From Elusimicrobiota bacterium (GTDB lineage: Bacteria > Elusimicrobiota > Elusimicrobia > UBA1565 > JACRDR01), in NCBI GenBank assembly GCA_016194745.1, contig JACQBA010000011.1, positions 1-64,000 on the forward strand: 64,000 bases of DNA. Reading direction: 5' to 3'. The position numbers were made by a program, and so were the translations under genes. Shown here piece by piece: positions 40,686 through 51,575 of this stretch (the stretch's first letter is position 1; each line of letters begins with the position of its first letter). The notes under the pieces are model-generated. The model did not search any database. It had not been told where the DNA came from and saw nothing but the letters and a program-made list of their open reading frames with translations.

Positions 40686-41165
40686 CTAGACGCCCAGGTG
40701 TCCCGCGACCGCTTCGAGGAACGCCTCGGAGAGTTCCTCGGGCGCGCGCGGGGCGCCGGCGACGTCCTTGAAAACCTTGCCGTCCGCGGAGGAGGCGAAG
40801 AAATGCGGCACGCCGCTGAGATGGATGGAGCCCTTGGGATCGATCAGCGTGTCCGGGCCGAACTCGGCGGCGTAGCCGCGGACCGAGTCCTCGCGGTCCA
40901 TGCCGACGACGATGCGCGTGGTCACGTTGCGCTTGGCGAGATGCTCCCGAAGCGCGCGGATCATCGGGCTCGCGGCGCGGCAGTACCCGCACCACGGCGC
41001 GACGAACACGGTCAGGCACTTGGGAGTCGGGCACTGCCCGAGCGCGACCGTCTTCGCCCCGCTCGCCGTCGGCAGCGTGAGCGTCTCGAAGGAGGAGGCG
41101 CTCTTCACCCCGCATCCGGCCGCCGCGAACGCGCCGCACAGCAGTACCGCCCGCCACCGGTTCAT
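40686..41165 (-). CDS. Thioredoxin-like lipoprotein
   Basis: 159 residues. Lipobox AAAGC with Cys18 after a hydrophobic leader, so membrane-anchored in the periplasm. The thioredoxin fold shows VFVAPWCGYCRAASPM (CGYC at 59-62) and the cis-Pro loop SGVPHFF. A disulphide oxidoreductase role is likely; the partner is unknown. TATACT lies 6 bases before the ATG. Confidence 0.9.
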   Translation of the reverse strand: MNRWRAVLLCGAFAAAGCGVKSASSFETLTLPTASGAKTVALGQCPTPKCLTVFVAPWCGYCRAASPMIRALREHLAKRNVTTRIVVGMDREDSVRGYAAEFGPDTLIDPKGSIHLSGVPHFFASSADGKVFKDVAGAPRAPEELSEAFLEAVAGHLGV

Positions 41166-41171
41166 CTCATG

Positions 41172-41177
41172 AGTATA
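41172..41177 (-). promoter_or_regulatory. -10 box of the thioredoxin-like gene (leaderless)
   Basis: TATACT on the minus strand, 6 bases before the ATG at 41165. Confidence 0.6.
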
Positions 41178-41215
41178 CCCCCGACGAAGCGCACCCGCAA
41201 GGCGGCGACACCCGT

Positions 41216-41366
41216 GTCCCTGGTGCCTGTGACCCTGGTGCCTGTCGTTGACTATGCTCCGGTCCCGACGGGAAACTCGACAGTCAACGACTGGCACCGG
41301 TGAATTTGGCTGGAAATTGTTGGATCTGGATTTGAGAATACTTGACAGTCAACGACAGGCACCAGA
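41216..41366. repeat. Palindromic intergenic repeat, family B copy 2 (composite)
   Basis: Contains ctggtgcctgtcgttgact near 41235, the inverted arm tcgacagtcaacgactggca near 41278 and a further inverted arm cttgacagtcaacgacaggc at 41341. So one complete hairpin and an extra half are present, mirroring the 4486 copy. Confidence 0.8.
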
Positions 41367-41370
41367 CGTG

Positions 41371-41391
41371 ATACTCAACGGTGTTGAGTAT
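41371..41391 (-). other. Small hairpin directly after the channel gene stop
   Basis: atactcaac and gttgagtat pair around a 3-base loop immediately after the stop codon at 41392-41394. No U-tract follows, so termination is only possible, not shown. Confidence 0.4.
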
Positions 41392-42366
41392 TTAGAGGAT
41401 TAGGAGCAGGAGAAGGGCGGCCAGGAAGGCGGCGAGGAGGAGGCCCAGCGCGCGGTGCTCCCAGCGGGCGGCGGCGGCGCCGCGGCCGGTGTCGACGACT
41501 TGAGTCGTCTTGAGGACGACCGCGAGGCCGGCGATCACGAACAGGTATCCGGTGAGATAGACCTTGTCCATGAGCACGAGATAGTCGACCTGCGGGAGAT
41601 CATTGTTGAAGGTGATCTGGAGCGCGACGATCGTCAGCAGCGCGGTGATCCCGATCCCGACGCGCGCGTCGACCCATTTCGGATCGAAGAGGAGCATCAG
41701 CGACGCGCAGAGGACGACACACATCACGGGCAAGAACAGCTTCACGCTGTACGTCAGCGCGGGCCGCTCGACCGGAATCTCCAGGCGCAGGCGCGAGAAC
41801 ACGCTCGGCGTCTGCAGCGCGGTGTCCCCGAAGCGCGTCGGGTAGGCGTTGTCGCGGATCGTCAGCGTGGGATTTTTGATGATGAAGCCGGGCAGCCGGA
41901 GGTTCGGGTTGACCGTGAACCCGTCGGCGTCGAGCACGTATTCGATGCTCTGCCGCTCCTGCTGCGCGTCCTCGACTTCGATGAACAGCTTCTGCTTGTC
42001 GAAGGGGTAGCGCTCGAGGTCGAGCTTCGCGGCGAAGCGGCCCTGGTAATGCACGACTTGATAGAGCTCGTCGCCGCGCTTGATCGGCTTTTCGTACGCC
42101 GGCCGCGCCTCGTGGCCCCACAGCTCATAGGCGTTCATGAACTCGGCCGTCGCGGCCGGGTTGATCTTCGGGTTCTTCCACCGGAACCAGAGGTAGAGGT
42201 CCGCCGCGTAGCTGTGCGTCTTGATGTCCAGGTTCTGGATGTCGTTGAGGAAGGCGCCGACCGTGACGCGGTCCGGCGCGGACGCGGGGGCGGGCGCCTT
42301 GGGCGCGGCGGCGCAGGGCGGAGCTGCGGCCGTCAAGAGTGCGAGAAGTGAAGCCGCTCGGATCAT
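41392..42366 (-). CDS. Pentameric ligand-gated ion channel homologue (Cys-loop receptor family)
   Basis: 324 residues with a signal peptide. The extracellular beta-sandwich has family landmarks: YAADLYLWFRWKNP (strands 1-2), LERYPFDKQKLFIEVED (the Cys-loop YPFD-type region) and the pre-M1 strand. Four transmembrane helices follow: KLFLPVMCVVLCASLMLLF, the pore-lining RVGIGITALLTIVALQITF, the next near VYLTGYLFVIAGLAVV, and a C-terminal ALGLLLAAFLAALLLLLIL. Prokaryotic relatives include GLIC and ELIC, cation channels opened by protons or amines. The ligand here is unknown. TATAAA lies 11 bases upstream of the ATG. Confidence 0.88.
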   Translation of the reverse strand: MIRAASLLALLTAAAPPCAAAPKAPAPASAPDRVTVGAFLNDIQNLDIKTHSYAADLYLWFRWKNPKINPAATAEFMNAYELWGHEARPAYEKPIKRGDELYQVVHYQGRFAAKLDLERYPFDKQKLFIEVEDAQQERQSIEYVLDADGFTVNPNLRLPGFIIKNPTLTIRDNAYPTRFGDTALQTPSVFSRLRLEIPVERPALTYSVKLFLPVMCVVLCASLMLLFDPKWVDARVGIGITALLTIVALQITFNNDLPQVDYLVLMDKVYLTGYLFVIAGLAVVLKTTQVVDTGRGAAAARWEHRALGLLLAAFLAALLLLLIL

Positions 42367-42495
42367 CGGACTCGCGCTTTATATCATTTCTTCGTCGTCG
42401 GGATTCTGGGCCGATGGGCTCAAGGCCGCGGTTCCTCGACGGCACTTCTCCGGCCTAGAGGAGTAAGCTACACTACCCGCATCAGGAGAACCGCC

Positions 42496-42921
42496 ATGAC
42501 CACCCCCAGGTTGCAGGAAGCCGCCAAGCAAGCCCGCGCCAAGTCCGAGATCGCGGCCGCCAAGTCGCAGGACGCCGAGCGCACGGCGAAGACCGCGAAG
42601 AACGCCGCCAAGGACGCGAAGGCTCGCTTCAAGCACGCCAAGCGCGCGGCGAAGATCGCGAAGAAGGCGGCCAAGCGCGCGCGCAGGGTCGCCGAATCGA
42701 CGAAGGAAGCGCTCGAGCTCCTGATCGCCCAGGTGGAGAAGGCGAAGGCCGCCGCGGCGCCCAAGCCTGCGGCGAAGAAGCGCGCCAAGCCTCGTCGGAA
42801 AGCGGCCGCGCGCCCGGCGCAGGCCGCCGCCCCGCAGGCCCCGTCGGTCGAACCCCCTATGGAAGTGACCCCGGTCGCCGAGACCGCCGCTGCCGAAGCC
42901 CCGGCCCAGCCCGGCGCATAA
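42496..42921 (+). CDS. Lys/Ala-rich coiled-coil protein (histone H1-like composition)
   Basis: 141 residues after a Shine-Dalgarno (aggag). Residues 5-90 form a charged helix (KDAKARFKHAKRAAKIAKKA, KRARRVAESTKEALELL), then a Lys/Arg/Pro/Ala tail (KKRAKPRRKAAARP) and an acidic Pro-rich end. The composition resembles bacterial histone H1-like DNA-compacting proteins, but no defined domain is seen. DNA binding is inference. Confidence 0.65.
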   Translation: MTTPRLQEAAKQARAKSEIAAAKSQDAERTAKTAKNAAKDAKARFKHAKRAAKIAKKAAKRARRVAESTKEALELLIAQVEKAKAAAAPKPAAKKRAKPRRKAAARPAQAAAPQAPSVEPPMEVTPVAETAAAEAPAQPGA

Positions 42922-43027
42922 GACGTGCCGTCGGTCTAACGGCCCATTCCCGCCTGGGCCCTTCACCCTCGCGCGCGCGGCCCGAAGGTCCTCGCCCGCG
43001 TGGACGCGGCCTGTTTTCCTATATAGA

Positions 43028-44782
43028 GTGACCTGGCTCCTGCTGCTCGCCGCGCTCTTGTCGTCGCCCGTCCACGCGGACGGGGCGGCCGCGCGTTGGG
43101 AGGCGGCGGAGGCGGCGTCGCACGCGGCCGGGACTTCGGCCCGTGCGGCGGCGGACAGGGTCGCCGCGCGGCGGGGCGCCCGGACTCAGTCCGAGCCGCT
43201 CGACGCCTTGGTGGCGAGCCTCTCGATCGACGAGCTGATCGGCCAGACGCTCATGGTCGCGATCGACGACGAGCTCGCCGACACGTTCGCCCCCCTTCTC
43301 CGCTCCGGAAAGATCGGCGGCGGGATGCTGCGCTGGGACAAGTTCGACGCGGCCGGCGCTCGCGCGTTCTCCGCGAAGGTGCAGGCGATGGCGGCCGAGT
43401 CGCCGCGGAAGATCCCCCTTTTCCTTTCGATCGACCACGAGGGCGGCGCGATGTTCACGCAGCGGACTCTCGGCGCGACTATCTTCCCCGGCAACATGGC
43501 GCTCGGCGCGACGCGCAACCCCGCCCTCGCCGCGCGCGCGGCGGAGCTCAGCGCGCGCGAGCTCGCGGCCTTGGGGATCCACATCACCTTCGGGCCGTCG
43601 CTCGACGTGAACAGCAACCCGCAGAACCCCATCATCGGCGTGCGCTCCTTCGGCGAGGACCCGGCGCAGGTGGCCGCCTTCGGGCGCGCCGCGATCCGGG
43701 GATATCTGGCCGGCGGCATCCTCCCGGTGATCAAGCACTTCCCCGGCCACGGCGACACGCACGTCGACTCGCACCACGATCTCCCGGCGATCGAGAAGTC
43801 GCTCGAGGACCTCGCGAAAACGGAGCTCGTCCCCTTCCGCGCGGCGATCGAAGCCGGAGCGCCGATGGTGATGCCGGCGCACATCGGTTTGCCTTCGCTC
43901 TGGGGCCGGGACACTTCGGCGACTTTGTCCGAGGGCGCGATCCGGGGGCTCCTGCGTCGGGACCTGGGCTTCAACGGGGTCGTCGTCTCGGACGCGATGG
44001 ACATGGGGGCGATCACGAAGACGATGACCGTGCCCGACGCCGCGGTGCTCGCCTTGAACGCTGGCAACGATCTCTTGCTCCTCGGAAAAGCGGACCCGAT
44101 CGCGGTGCACGCGCGGCTCGTCGCGGCGCTGGGTTCGGGCGAGCTCACGACCCAGACGCTCCAGGCGGCGGTCACGCGCATCCTCAAGTTGAAGAAAGAG
44201 CGCGGCATCTCGGCCGCGACGGGCGCCGGGCCGGACCCGTCCGAAGGCGAGGCCCTCGCCCGGCAGATCGCGCGCGAGTCGCTCACGCTGCTTAAGAACG
44301 AGGGCGCCGTCCTCCCGCTCAAGCCCGGCCGCAAGCCCTTTTTGTTCCTGCCGCGGCACGCCCGCTTCGAGAAGGAGGCGAAGGACTTCGCCGAGCTGCT
44401 GAAGGCGGGGCTGCCGGACCTCGACGCCATGATCGTCGCGCATCTGCCGAAGGCGCCCGACGTCGACGAAGCGCTGCGGCGCGCCGCCGAGGCGGACGTG
44501 CTCGTGCTGGGCAGCTATCAATTCGGTCCCCCATCGGCGACGGCCGCGCAGGCGGCGCTGCTTCAGCGCCTGCTCGCCCTACGGAAGCCGACCGTCGTGA
44601 TCAGCTTGATGAATCCCTACGACGCGCAGCTCTTCACGGACGCCGACGCGATCCTCTGCGCTTACGGGATGACGCCGCACGCCCTCGAGGCCGCGGCGCG
44701 GACAATATTGGGGTCGCTCAAGCCCCAAGGCCGCCTGCCGGTGAGCGTGCCGAACGCCTTCGCGGCCGGCAGCGGGCTCTAA
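43028..44782 (+). CDS. Exported GH3 beta-N-acetylhexosaminidase-like enzyme
   Basis: 584 residues from a GTG start with a signal peptide (TWLLLLAALLSSPVHA). The GH3 barrel has the NagZ-type signature KHFPGHGDTHVDSHHDLP, whose Asp-His dyad acts in catalysis, and GFNGVVVSDAMDMGAI with the nucleophile Asp. A C-terminal alpha/beta sandwich (about 400-584) is present, as in larger GH3 enzymes. Probably removes N-acetylglucosamine from peptidoglycan fragments or chitin in the periplasm. The stop overlaps the convergent lnt gene by 4 bases. Confidence 0.93.
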   Translation: MTWLLLLAALLSSPVHADGAAARWEAAEAASHAAGTSARAAADRVAARRGARTQSEPLDALVASLSIDELIGQTLMVAIDDELADTFAPLLRSGKIGGGMLRWDKFDAAGARAFSAKVQAMAAESPRKIPLFLSIDHEGGAMFTQRTLGATIFPGNMALGATRNPALAARAAELSARELAALGIHITFGPSLDVNSNPQNPIIGVRSFGEDPAQVAAFGRAAIRGYLAGGILPVIKHFPGHGDTHVDSHHDLPAIEKSLEDLAKTELVPFRAAIEAGAPMVMPAHIGLPSLWGRDTSATLSEGAIRGLLRRDLGFNGVVVSDAMDMGAITKTMTVPDAAVLALNAGNDLLLLGKADPIAVHARLVAALGSGELTTQTLQAAVTRILKLKKERGISAATGAGPDPSEGEALARQIARESLTLLKNEGAVLPLKPGRKPFLFLPRHARFEKEAKDFAELLKAGLPDLDAMIVAHLPKAPDVDEALRRAAEADVLVLGSYQFGPPSATAAQAALLQRLLALRKPTVVISLMNPYDAQLFTDADAILCAYGMTPHALEAAARTILGSLKPQGRLPVSVPNAFAAGSGL

Positions 44783-46338
44783 GCGCCGCGGCGTTTGGGC
44801 GCGAGCAGCGCCGCCGCCGCGGCGAGGGCGCACAGCCACCCGAACCAGTCTCCCGCGCGCGTATAGAGAGACCTCCGCGGAATCGGATCGCCCGGCACCT
44901 CCATCACGACGAGCGCCCGCGTCATGACGCCCTGATACGCCACCGTCCGCCCCCACGGGTCGAAGCCGCCCGAGATGCCGGTGTTGGCGGCTCGCGCGAC
45001 GTAGATCCGGTTCTCGATCGCCCGATACCGGTTCAAGAAGAAGATCTGATACGGCCCCCACGTGTCCTTGTACCAGCCGTCGTTGGTCACGTTGACGATG
45101 AGGCGTGCGCCCGCCGCGGACGGCTCGCGGACCAGATACGGGAACGCGCTCTCGTAGCAGACGCCGGCGCCCGCCTTTCCGAGCGGCGTCTCGAAGAGCT
45201 TCTGGTCCGCCGCGCCCGGGTCCATGTCTCCCATCTGCGTGAGGATCGAGATCCAGCGCTCGAGAAAGCGAAGCGGGACGTACTCGCCGAACGGGACGAG
45301 GCGGCGCTTATGGTAGAGCCCCGCCGCCTTGGCGTCCGGGGCGATCGAGACGGCGGAGTTGTGCGCGAACCGTCCGTCGCGCGTCACCGCGCCGATGATG
45401 AAGTGCGGGCGAGGACCTTTGAACGATTTGAAGACCCAATCCCAGTTTGCGGGCTCATCGAGCCAGCCCGGCACCGAGGACTCGGGCCAGAGGATCAGGT
45501 CGGGCCCGAGCGAGAGCGCGCGCTCCGTCAGCTCGGAGATGTTCGCGCGGATCTCCGCAGCGCGCCCCGGGTTCCACTTCGCGTATTGATCGACGTTCGG
45601 CTGGACGATCGCGATCTTCCGGACGGGGTCCGGCGTCAACGGATCGGCGGTCTTCCAAAAGCCCGGTGTCGGAGCCCCGTGGAGCATCCACGCGCCGCAC
45701 GCCCACCAGGCGCCGGCGAGCGCGGCGGGCCAGGCGAGCCGGCGCAGCGCCGCCGCCCGGCGCGCGCCCTCGGCGACGACCCACTCGGCCACCGAGGCGT
45801 TGACCAGCACGACGAGGAACGTAAGCCCGACCGTGCCCGTGACCGAGATCGGCTGCAGCCACGAGAGGAAGCGCCACTGCGAGTACGCGATCGAGAAGAT
45901 GCCCATCTCGGGCAGCGTCTTCGCCCACAGCAGCTCGATCCCCGCCGCCAACGCCGCGATCGCCGCGGGCCGAAGCTCGACGGGGACCCGGTCGCGCAGC
46001 CGCTGTATGCCGAGCGCCGCGAGCGTCCAGTTCAAGGACAGCGTCAGGCTCATCGACAGCAGCGCGAGCGCCCCCACGAGCGGGGAGAGTTCCGCGAACC
46101 GGCACGTGCTGTACACCCAGAAGTAGACGACGGAGTAGAGGACCACGCCGTAGAGCGCCCCGAGCTTGAGCGCCTCGCGCCGGCCCTTCGCCCTGAGCGC
46201 CGCCGCGATGAAAGGCGAGAGCGCGGCCCATCCGAGCGGACAAAGCCCGACCCGCGGCACCGTCACGGCCAACGCGCACGCGCCCAGGACGATCGGGACG
46301 CGGGAGACGGAAAACGGCAAACGGAAAAGGGGCTTCAT
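44779..46338 (-). CDS. lnt: Apolipoprotein N-acyltransferase
   Basis: 519 residues. Six or more N-terminal transmembrane helices and a periplasmic nitrilase-like domain with the Glu-Lys-Cys triad: ILWPESSVPG, YHKRRLVPFGEYVPLR and GAGVCYESAFP. It adds the third acyl chain to lipoproteins in the inner membrane, and so supports a Gram-negative lipoprotein pathway (compare the lipoprotein at 40686). No obvious Shine-Dalgarno. It lies 73 bases downstream of secA on the same strand. Confidence 0.95.
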   Translation of the reverse strand: MKPLFRLPFSVSRVPIVLGACALAVTVPRVGLCPLGWAALSPFIAAALRAKGRREALKLGALYGVVLYSVVYFWVYSTCRFAELSPLVGALALLSMSLTLSLNWTLAALGIQRLRDRVPVELRPAAIAALAAGIELLWAKTLPEMGIFSIAYSQWRFLSWLQPISVTGTVGLTFLVVLVNASVAEWVVAEGARRAAALRRLAWPAALAGAWWACGAWMLHGAPTPGFWKTADPLTPDPVRKIAIVQPNVDQYAKWNPGRAAEIRANISELTERALSLGPDLILWPESSVPGWLDEPANWDWVFKSFKGPRPHFIIGAVTRDGRFAHNSAVSIAPDAKAAGLYHKRRLVPFGEYVPLRFLERWISILTQMGDMDPGAADQKLFETPLGKAGAGVCYESAFPYLVREPSAAGARLIVNVTNDGWYKDTWGPYQIFFLNRYRAIENRIYVARAANTGISGGFDPWGRTVAYQGVMTRALVVMEVPGDPIPRRSLYTRAGDWFGWLCALAAAAALLAPKRRGA

Positions 46339-46411
46339 GATAAGACGACGGCGCGGTCCATGAGGATCCGCGCCGATTCGATTCCCGTTTCCCGTCTTCC
46401 GATTCCCGTCT

Positions 46412-49147
<2,736 letters not shown>

Positions 49148-49327
49148 TTAAAGCCGGGCGAAGGCCCGGGCGGGGGCTTCAACCAAGACCTCATTGTATC
49201 AATTTCCCCGGCTCGAAGGGTACCGGCCGGAACGAGCCGGCCGCAGGCCCCCCAACGTCACCGGAGGCGCCTGCGGCCGTTTGCGAACTTGCTGCTAGGT
49301 CAGAAGCTTGGGTGTACGACGTTTCGA

Positions 49328-49678
49328 CTACTGCTGCCCGGCGGAGCGCCAGCGATCCTGCTCTTCCCACCACTCGCGGCTGCCGAATCGCGCCTCGTCG
49401 GAAGACGTCTCGGCCGAGCGCCAGCGATCCTGCTCTTCCCACCACTCGCGGCTGCCGAAGCGGGCGTCGTCGGAGGCCTTCTCAGTCTGGGCGGAGCGCC
49501 AGCGATCCTGCTCTTCCCACCACTCGCGGCTGCCGTAGCGCGCCTCGTCGGAAGACGTCTCGGCCGAGCGCCACCGGTCCTGCTCTTCCCACCACTCCCT
49601 GCTCCCGAACCGCGCTTCCTGCGCGAAGACGGGCGCCGCGATCGCGGCGATGAAGCTCAGCAGCAACAACTTTTTCAC
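49328..49678 (-). CDS. Secreted Trp-rich tandem-repeat protein (116 aa)
   Basis: GTG start with a near-perfect Shine-Dalgarno (gaggaggt, 7 bases upstream). Signal peptide VKKLLLLSFIAAIAAPVFAQ, then four near-identical units, each GSREWWEEQDRWRSA preceded by EARF/EARY and followed by a short ETSSD or QTEKASD linker (period 24-27 residues). There is nothing else in the mature protein. The repeats carry three Trp each and mixed acidic/basic residues. I do not know any family with this unit. It is transcribed on the same strand as secA, upstream of it. Confidence 0.8.
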   Translation of the reverse strand: MKKLLLLSFIAAIAAPVFAQEARFGSREWWEEQDRWRSAETSSDEARYGSREWWEEQDRWRSAQTEKASDDARFGSREWWEEQDRWRSAETSSDEARFGSREWWEEQDRWRSAGQQ

Positions 49679-49835
49679 AGTGTTACCTCCTCTCACATGC
49701 CCCTCCTCATGCGACACCCCACCAGCTGGAAGGGATGTAAATCGGACTATAGGGAAAATGGTTGCAACAACCCATAGGCCCTTCGATCTAGGAGCTTTGG
49801 CATTGGGCTGATGTTCTGTTGCACCGGAAAGGCGC

Positions 49836-49841
49836 TACGAT
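49836..49841 (+). promoter_or_regulatory. -10-like box of the trypsin-like gene at 49850
   Basis: TACGAT, 8 bases before the ATG at 49850; no Shine-Dalgarno. Confidence 0.4.
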
Positions 49842-49849
49842 CGTCCATC

Positions 49850-50824
49850 ATGCTCCCGCTATTGCCGGCGCTGCTTCTGGCCGCTCTATCGGTCTGCCCG
49901 CGCCCCGCCGGCGCCGCGATTTTCGGGCCCGACGCGCGCCAAGAGATACACCAGGACGAGCGCGCCGCCCGGCTCGCCCCGTCCACGGCGATCATGATCT
50001 CGGACGTGTTCATCAAGAAGAAGCCGGGCGGCCGCTTCGACATCGAGGTCGGGACGATCCACGACTCGCCGCTGTACCATCTCTGCAAGAACGAGCGCTT
50101 CTGGGATCAGCCCTCCGCGGCCGTCAACTGCACGGGATTTCTCGTCGGACCGGACCTCCTCGCCACCGCGGGGCACTGCATGATCTATCCGTCCCAGGAG
50201 ATCAATGAGGCTTCCGACACCTCGACCCCGTTCTGCTCGACCTTCGCGTGGCTCTTCGACTACGGCGTCAAGCCGGATGGAACCGTCGACATGAAGGACG
50301 TGCCCGAGGACAGGCTGGTGCGCTGCAAGCGCGTCATCCAGACGGTCGTGCGAGCGCGCAAGGACCCCGCGACGGGCGTGTTCGCGTTCGGGCCGGACGC
50401 GGCGCTCATCCAGCTCGAACGGCCCGTCCCGCGGCGGGCGCTCAAGCCGTCCAAGTCTCCCGTCAAGGTCGGCGACGAGGTCTCGAAGATAGGCCATCCG
50501 AGCGGGCTTCCGGCCAAATGGACCGGCCGCGCCTCCGTCATCGCGGCCGAGACGGACTACTACCGCACCACGCTCGACGGCCACTCGGGCGACAGCGGCG
50601 GCCCCGTCTTCAACGACGCCGACGAGGTCATCGGCATCCTCGTACGCACCTTTCCCGAGGGGGACTACCTCCACAGCAATTCCGAGAACTGCGCGCGGCC
50701 CAACCGCTGCGACGCCAGCCTCGAGCGCTGCGCCGGCGGCCCGTCCGCGTACCCCCTCGGCGCGCAGATCCAGCGCATCCAGCCGATCCTCGACTGGCTC
50801 GACCCCAAGCCGCTTACTCACTGA
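49850..50824 (+). CDS. Secreted trypsin-like serine protease
   Basis: 324 residues starting at MLPLLPALLLAALSV, a signal peptide. Triad: His109 in LLATAGHCMIY, Asp183 in GPDAALIQLE and Ser249 in HSGDSGGPVF, with the canonical GDSGGP. Several cysteines (Cys79, Cys94, Cys110, Cys129) may form disulphides. S1 family, acting outside the cytoplasm. It differs from the protease at 3377 in having the intact active-site sequence. Confidence 0.9.
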   Translation: MLPLLPALLLAALSVCPRPAGAAIFGPDARQEIHQDERAARLAPSTAIMISDVFIKKKPGGRFDIEVGTIHDSPLYHLCKNERFWDQPSAAVNCTGFLVGPDLLATAGHCMIYPSQEINEASDTSTPFCSTFAWLFDYGVKPDGTVDMKDVPEDRLVRCKRVIQTVVRARKDPATGVFAFGPDAALIQLERPVPRRALKPSKSPVKVGDEVSKIGHPSGLPAKWTGRASVIAAETDYYRTTLDGHSGDSGGPVFNDADEVIGILVRTFPEGDYLHSNSENCARPNRCDASLERCAGGPSAYPLGAQIQRIQPILDWLDPKPLTH

Positions 50825-50873
50825 CGCCCGGCTCGCTGGCGCCGTCCGCGACTTGCTGTTAGACTAGGAGGGC

Positions 50874-51560
50874 GTGCTTCCGCAAAAGATTCTCATCATC
50901 GAGGACGAGGAGTCCTGGGTCCAGCTCTTCACGATCTGGCTCCGGTCGGCGGGGTTTACCGGCGTCCATTTCGCCCGTACGGGGCAGGAGGGCGTCGAGC
51001 AGGCGAGGCAGCTCAACGCCGACTGCATCATGCTCGACCTGATGCTGCCAGACATCGACGGGATGGAGGTATGCAAGATGATCCGGGCCGTCCCGGCGCT
51101 CAGCCGCACGCCGATCATCATGATCACGGGCCACCGCAAGGAGAAGATCATGGGGCTCGAGTTCGGCGCGGACTATTTCGTCCAGAAGAGCGACAACCCC
51201 GCCGAACTCGTCGCGACGCTGCGCGCCCTGTTCCGGCGCCGCGAGCTCGACGCCGGCGTCTACCGCAAGGGCGACGTCGCGCTCCACCTCGCGCAGCGCA
51301 CGGTCTTCCTCCGGGAAGCCAAGGCGGCGACGTTGACGCCGAAGACGTTCGACCTCCTTTATATACTGATCGAGCGCAGTCCGGAGCCGGTCAACAAGGA
51401 GCTGCTCTATTCGGCGGTCCAAGGCCGGCAGCACGATGAGCTCTCGCGCGCCCTGGACGTCCTCATGAACAGGCTCCGCAAGGCCCTGCCGGAGGAGCTC
51501 CAGGACCGCATCAAGGCCGTGAAAGGCTTCGGCTACGTCTACATCGTGGATTCGAAGTAG
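50874..51560 (+). CDS. OmpR-type response regulator
   Basis: 228 residues from a GTG just after aggaggg. Receiver domain: acidic pocket Glu10-Asp11, phospho-acceptor Asp55 (IMLDLMLPDIDG), Thr in IMITGHRKE and Lys105. A winged-helix DNA-binding domain follows (about 130-225: LTPKTFDLLYILIERS, LMNRLRKALPEEL, GFGYVYIV). No cognate kinase is adjacent on this strand. The nearest kinase domain is the one fused to FliF-FliG at 56261-58765, which makes it a candidate partner. Confidence 0.93.
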   Translation: MLPQKILIIEDEESWVQLFTIWLRSAGFTGVHFARTGQEGVEQARQLNADCIMLDLMLPDIDGMEVCKMIRAVPALSRTPIIMITGHRKEKIMGLEFGADYFVQKSDNPAELVATLRALFRRRELDAGVYRKGDVALHLAQRTVFLREAKAATLTPKTFDLLYILIERSPEPVNKELLYSAVQGRQHDELSRALDVLMNRLRKALPEELQDRIKAVKGFGYVYIVDSK

Positions 51561-51575
51561 CGAGCGGCGCGCCGT

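Noticed and set aside
49328-49620. CRISPR-like regularly spaced DNA repeat
   Set aside because: The repeats are in frame within a signal-peptide gene with a strong Shine-Dalgarno, and the 'spacers' code for conserved linkers; no cas genes.
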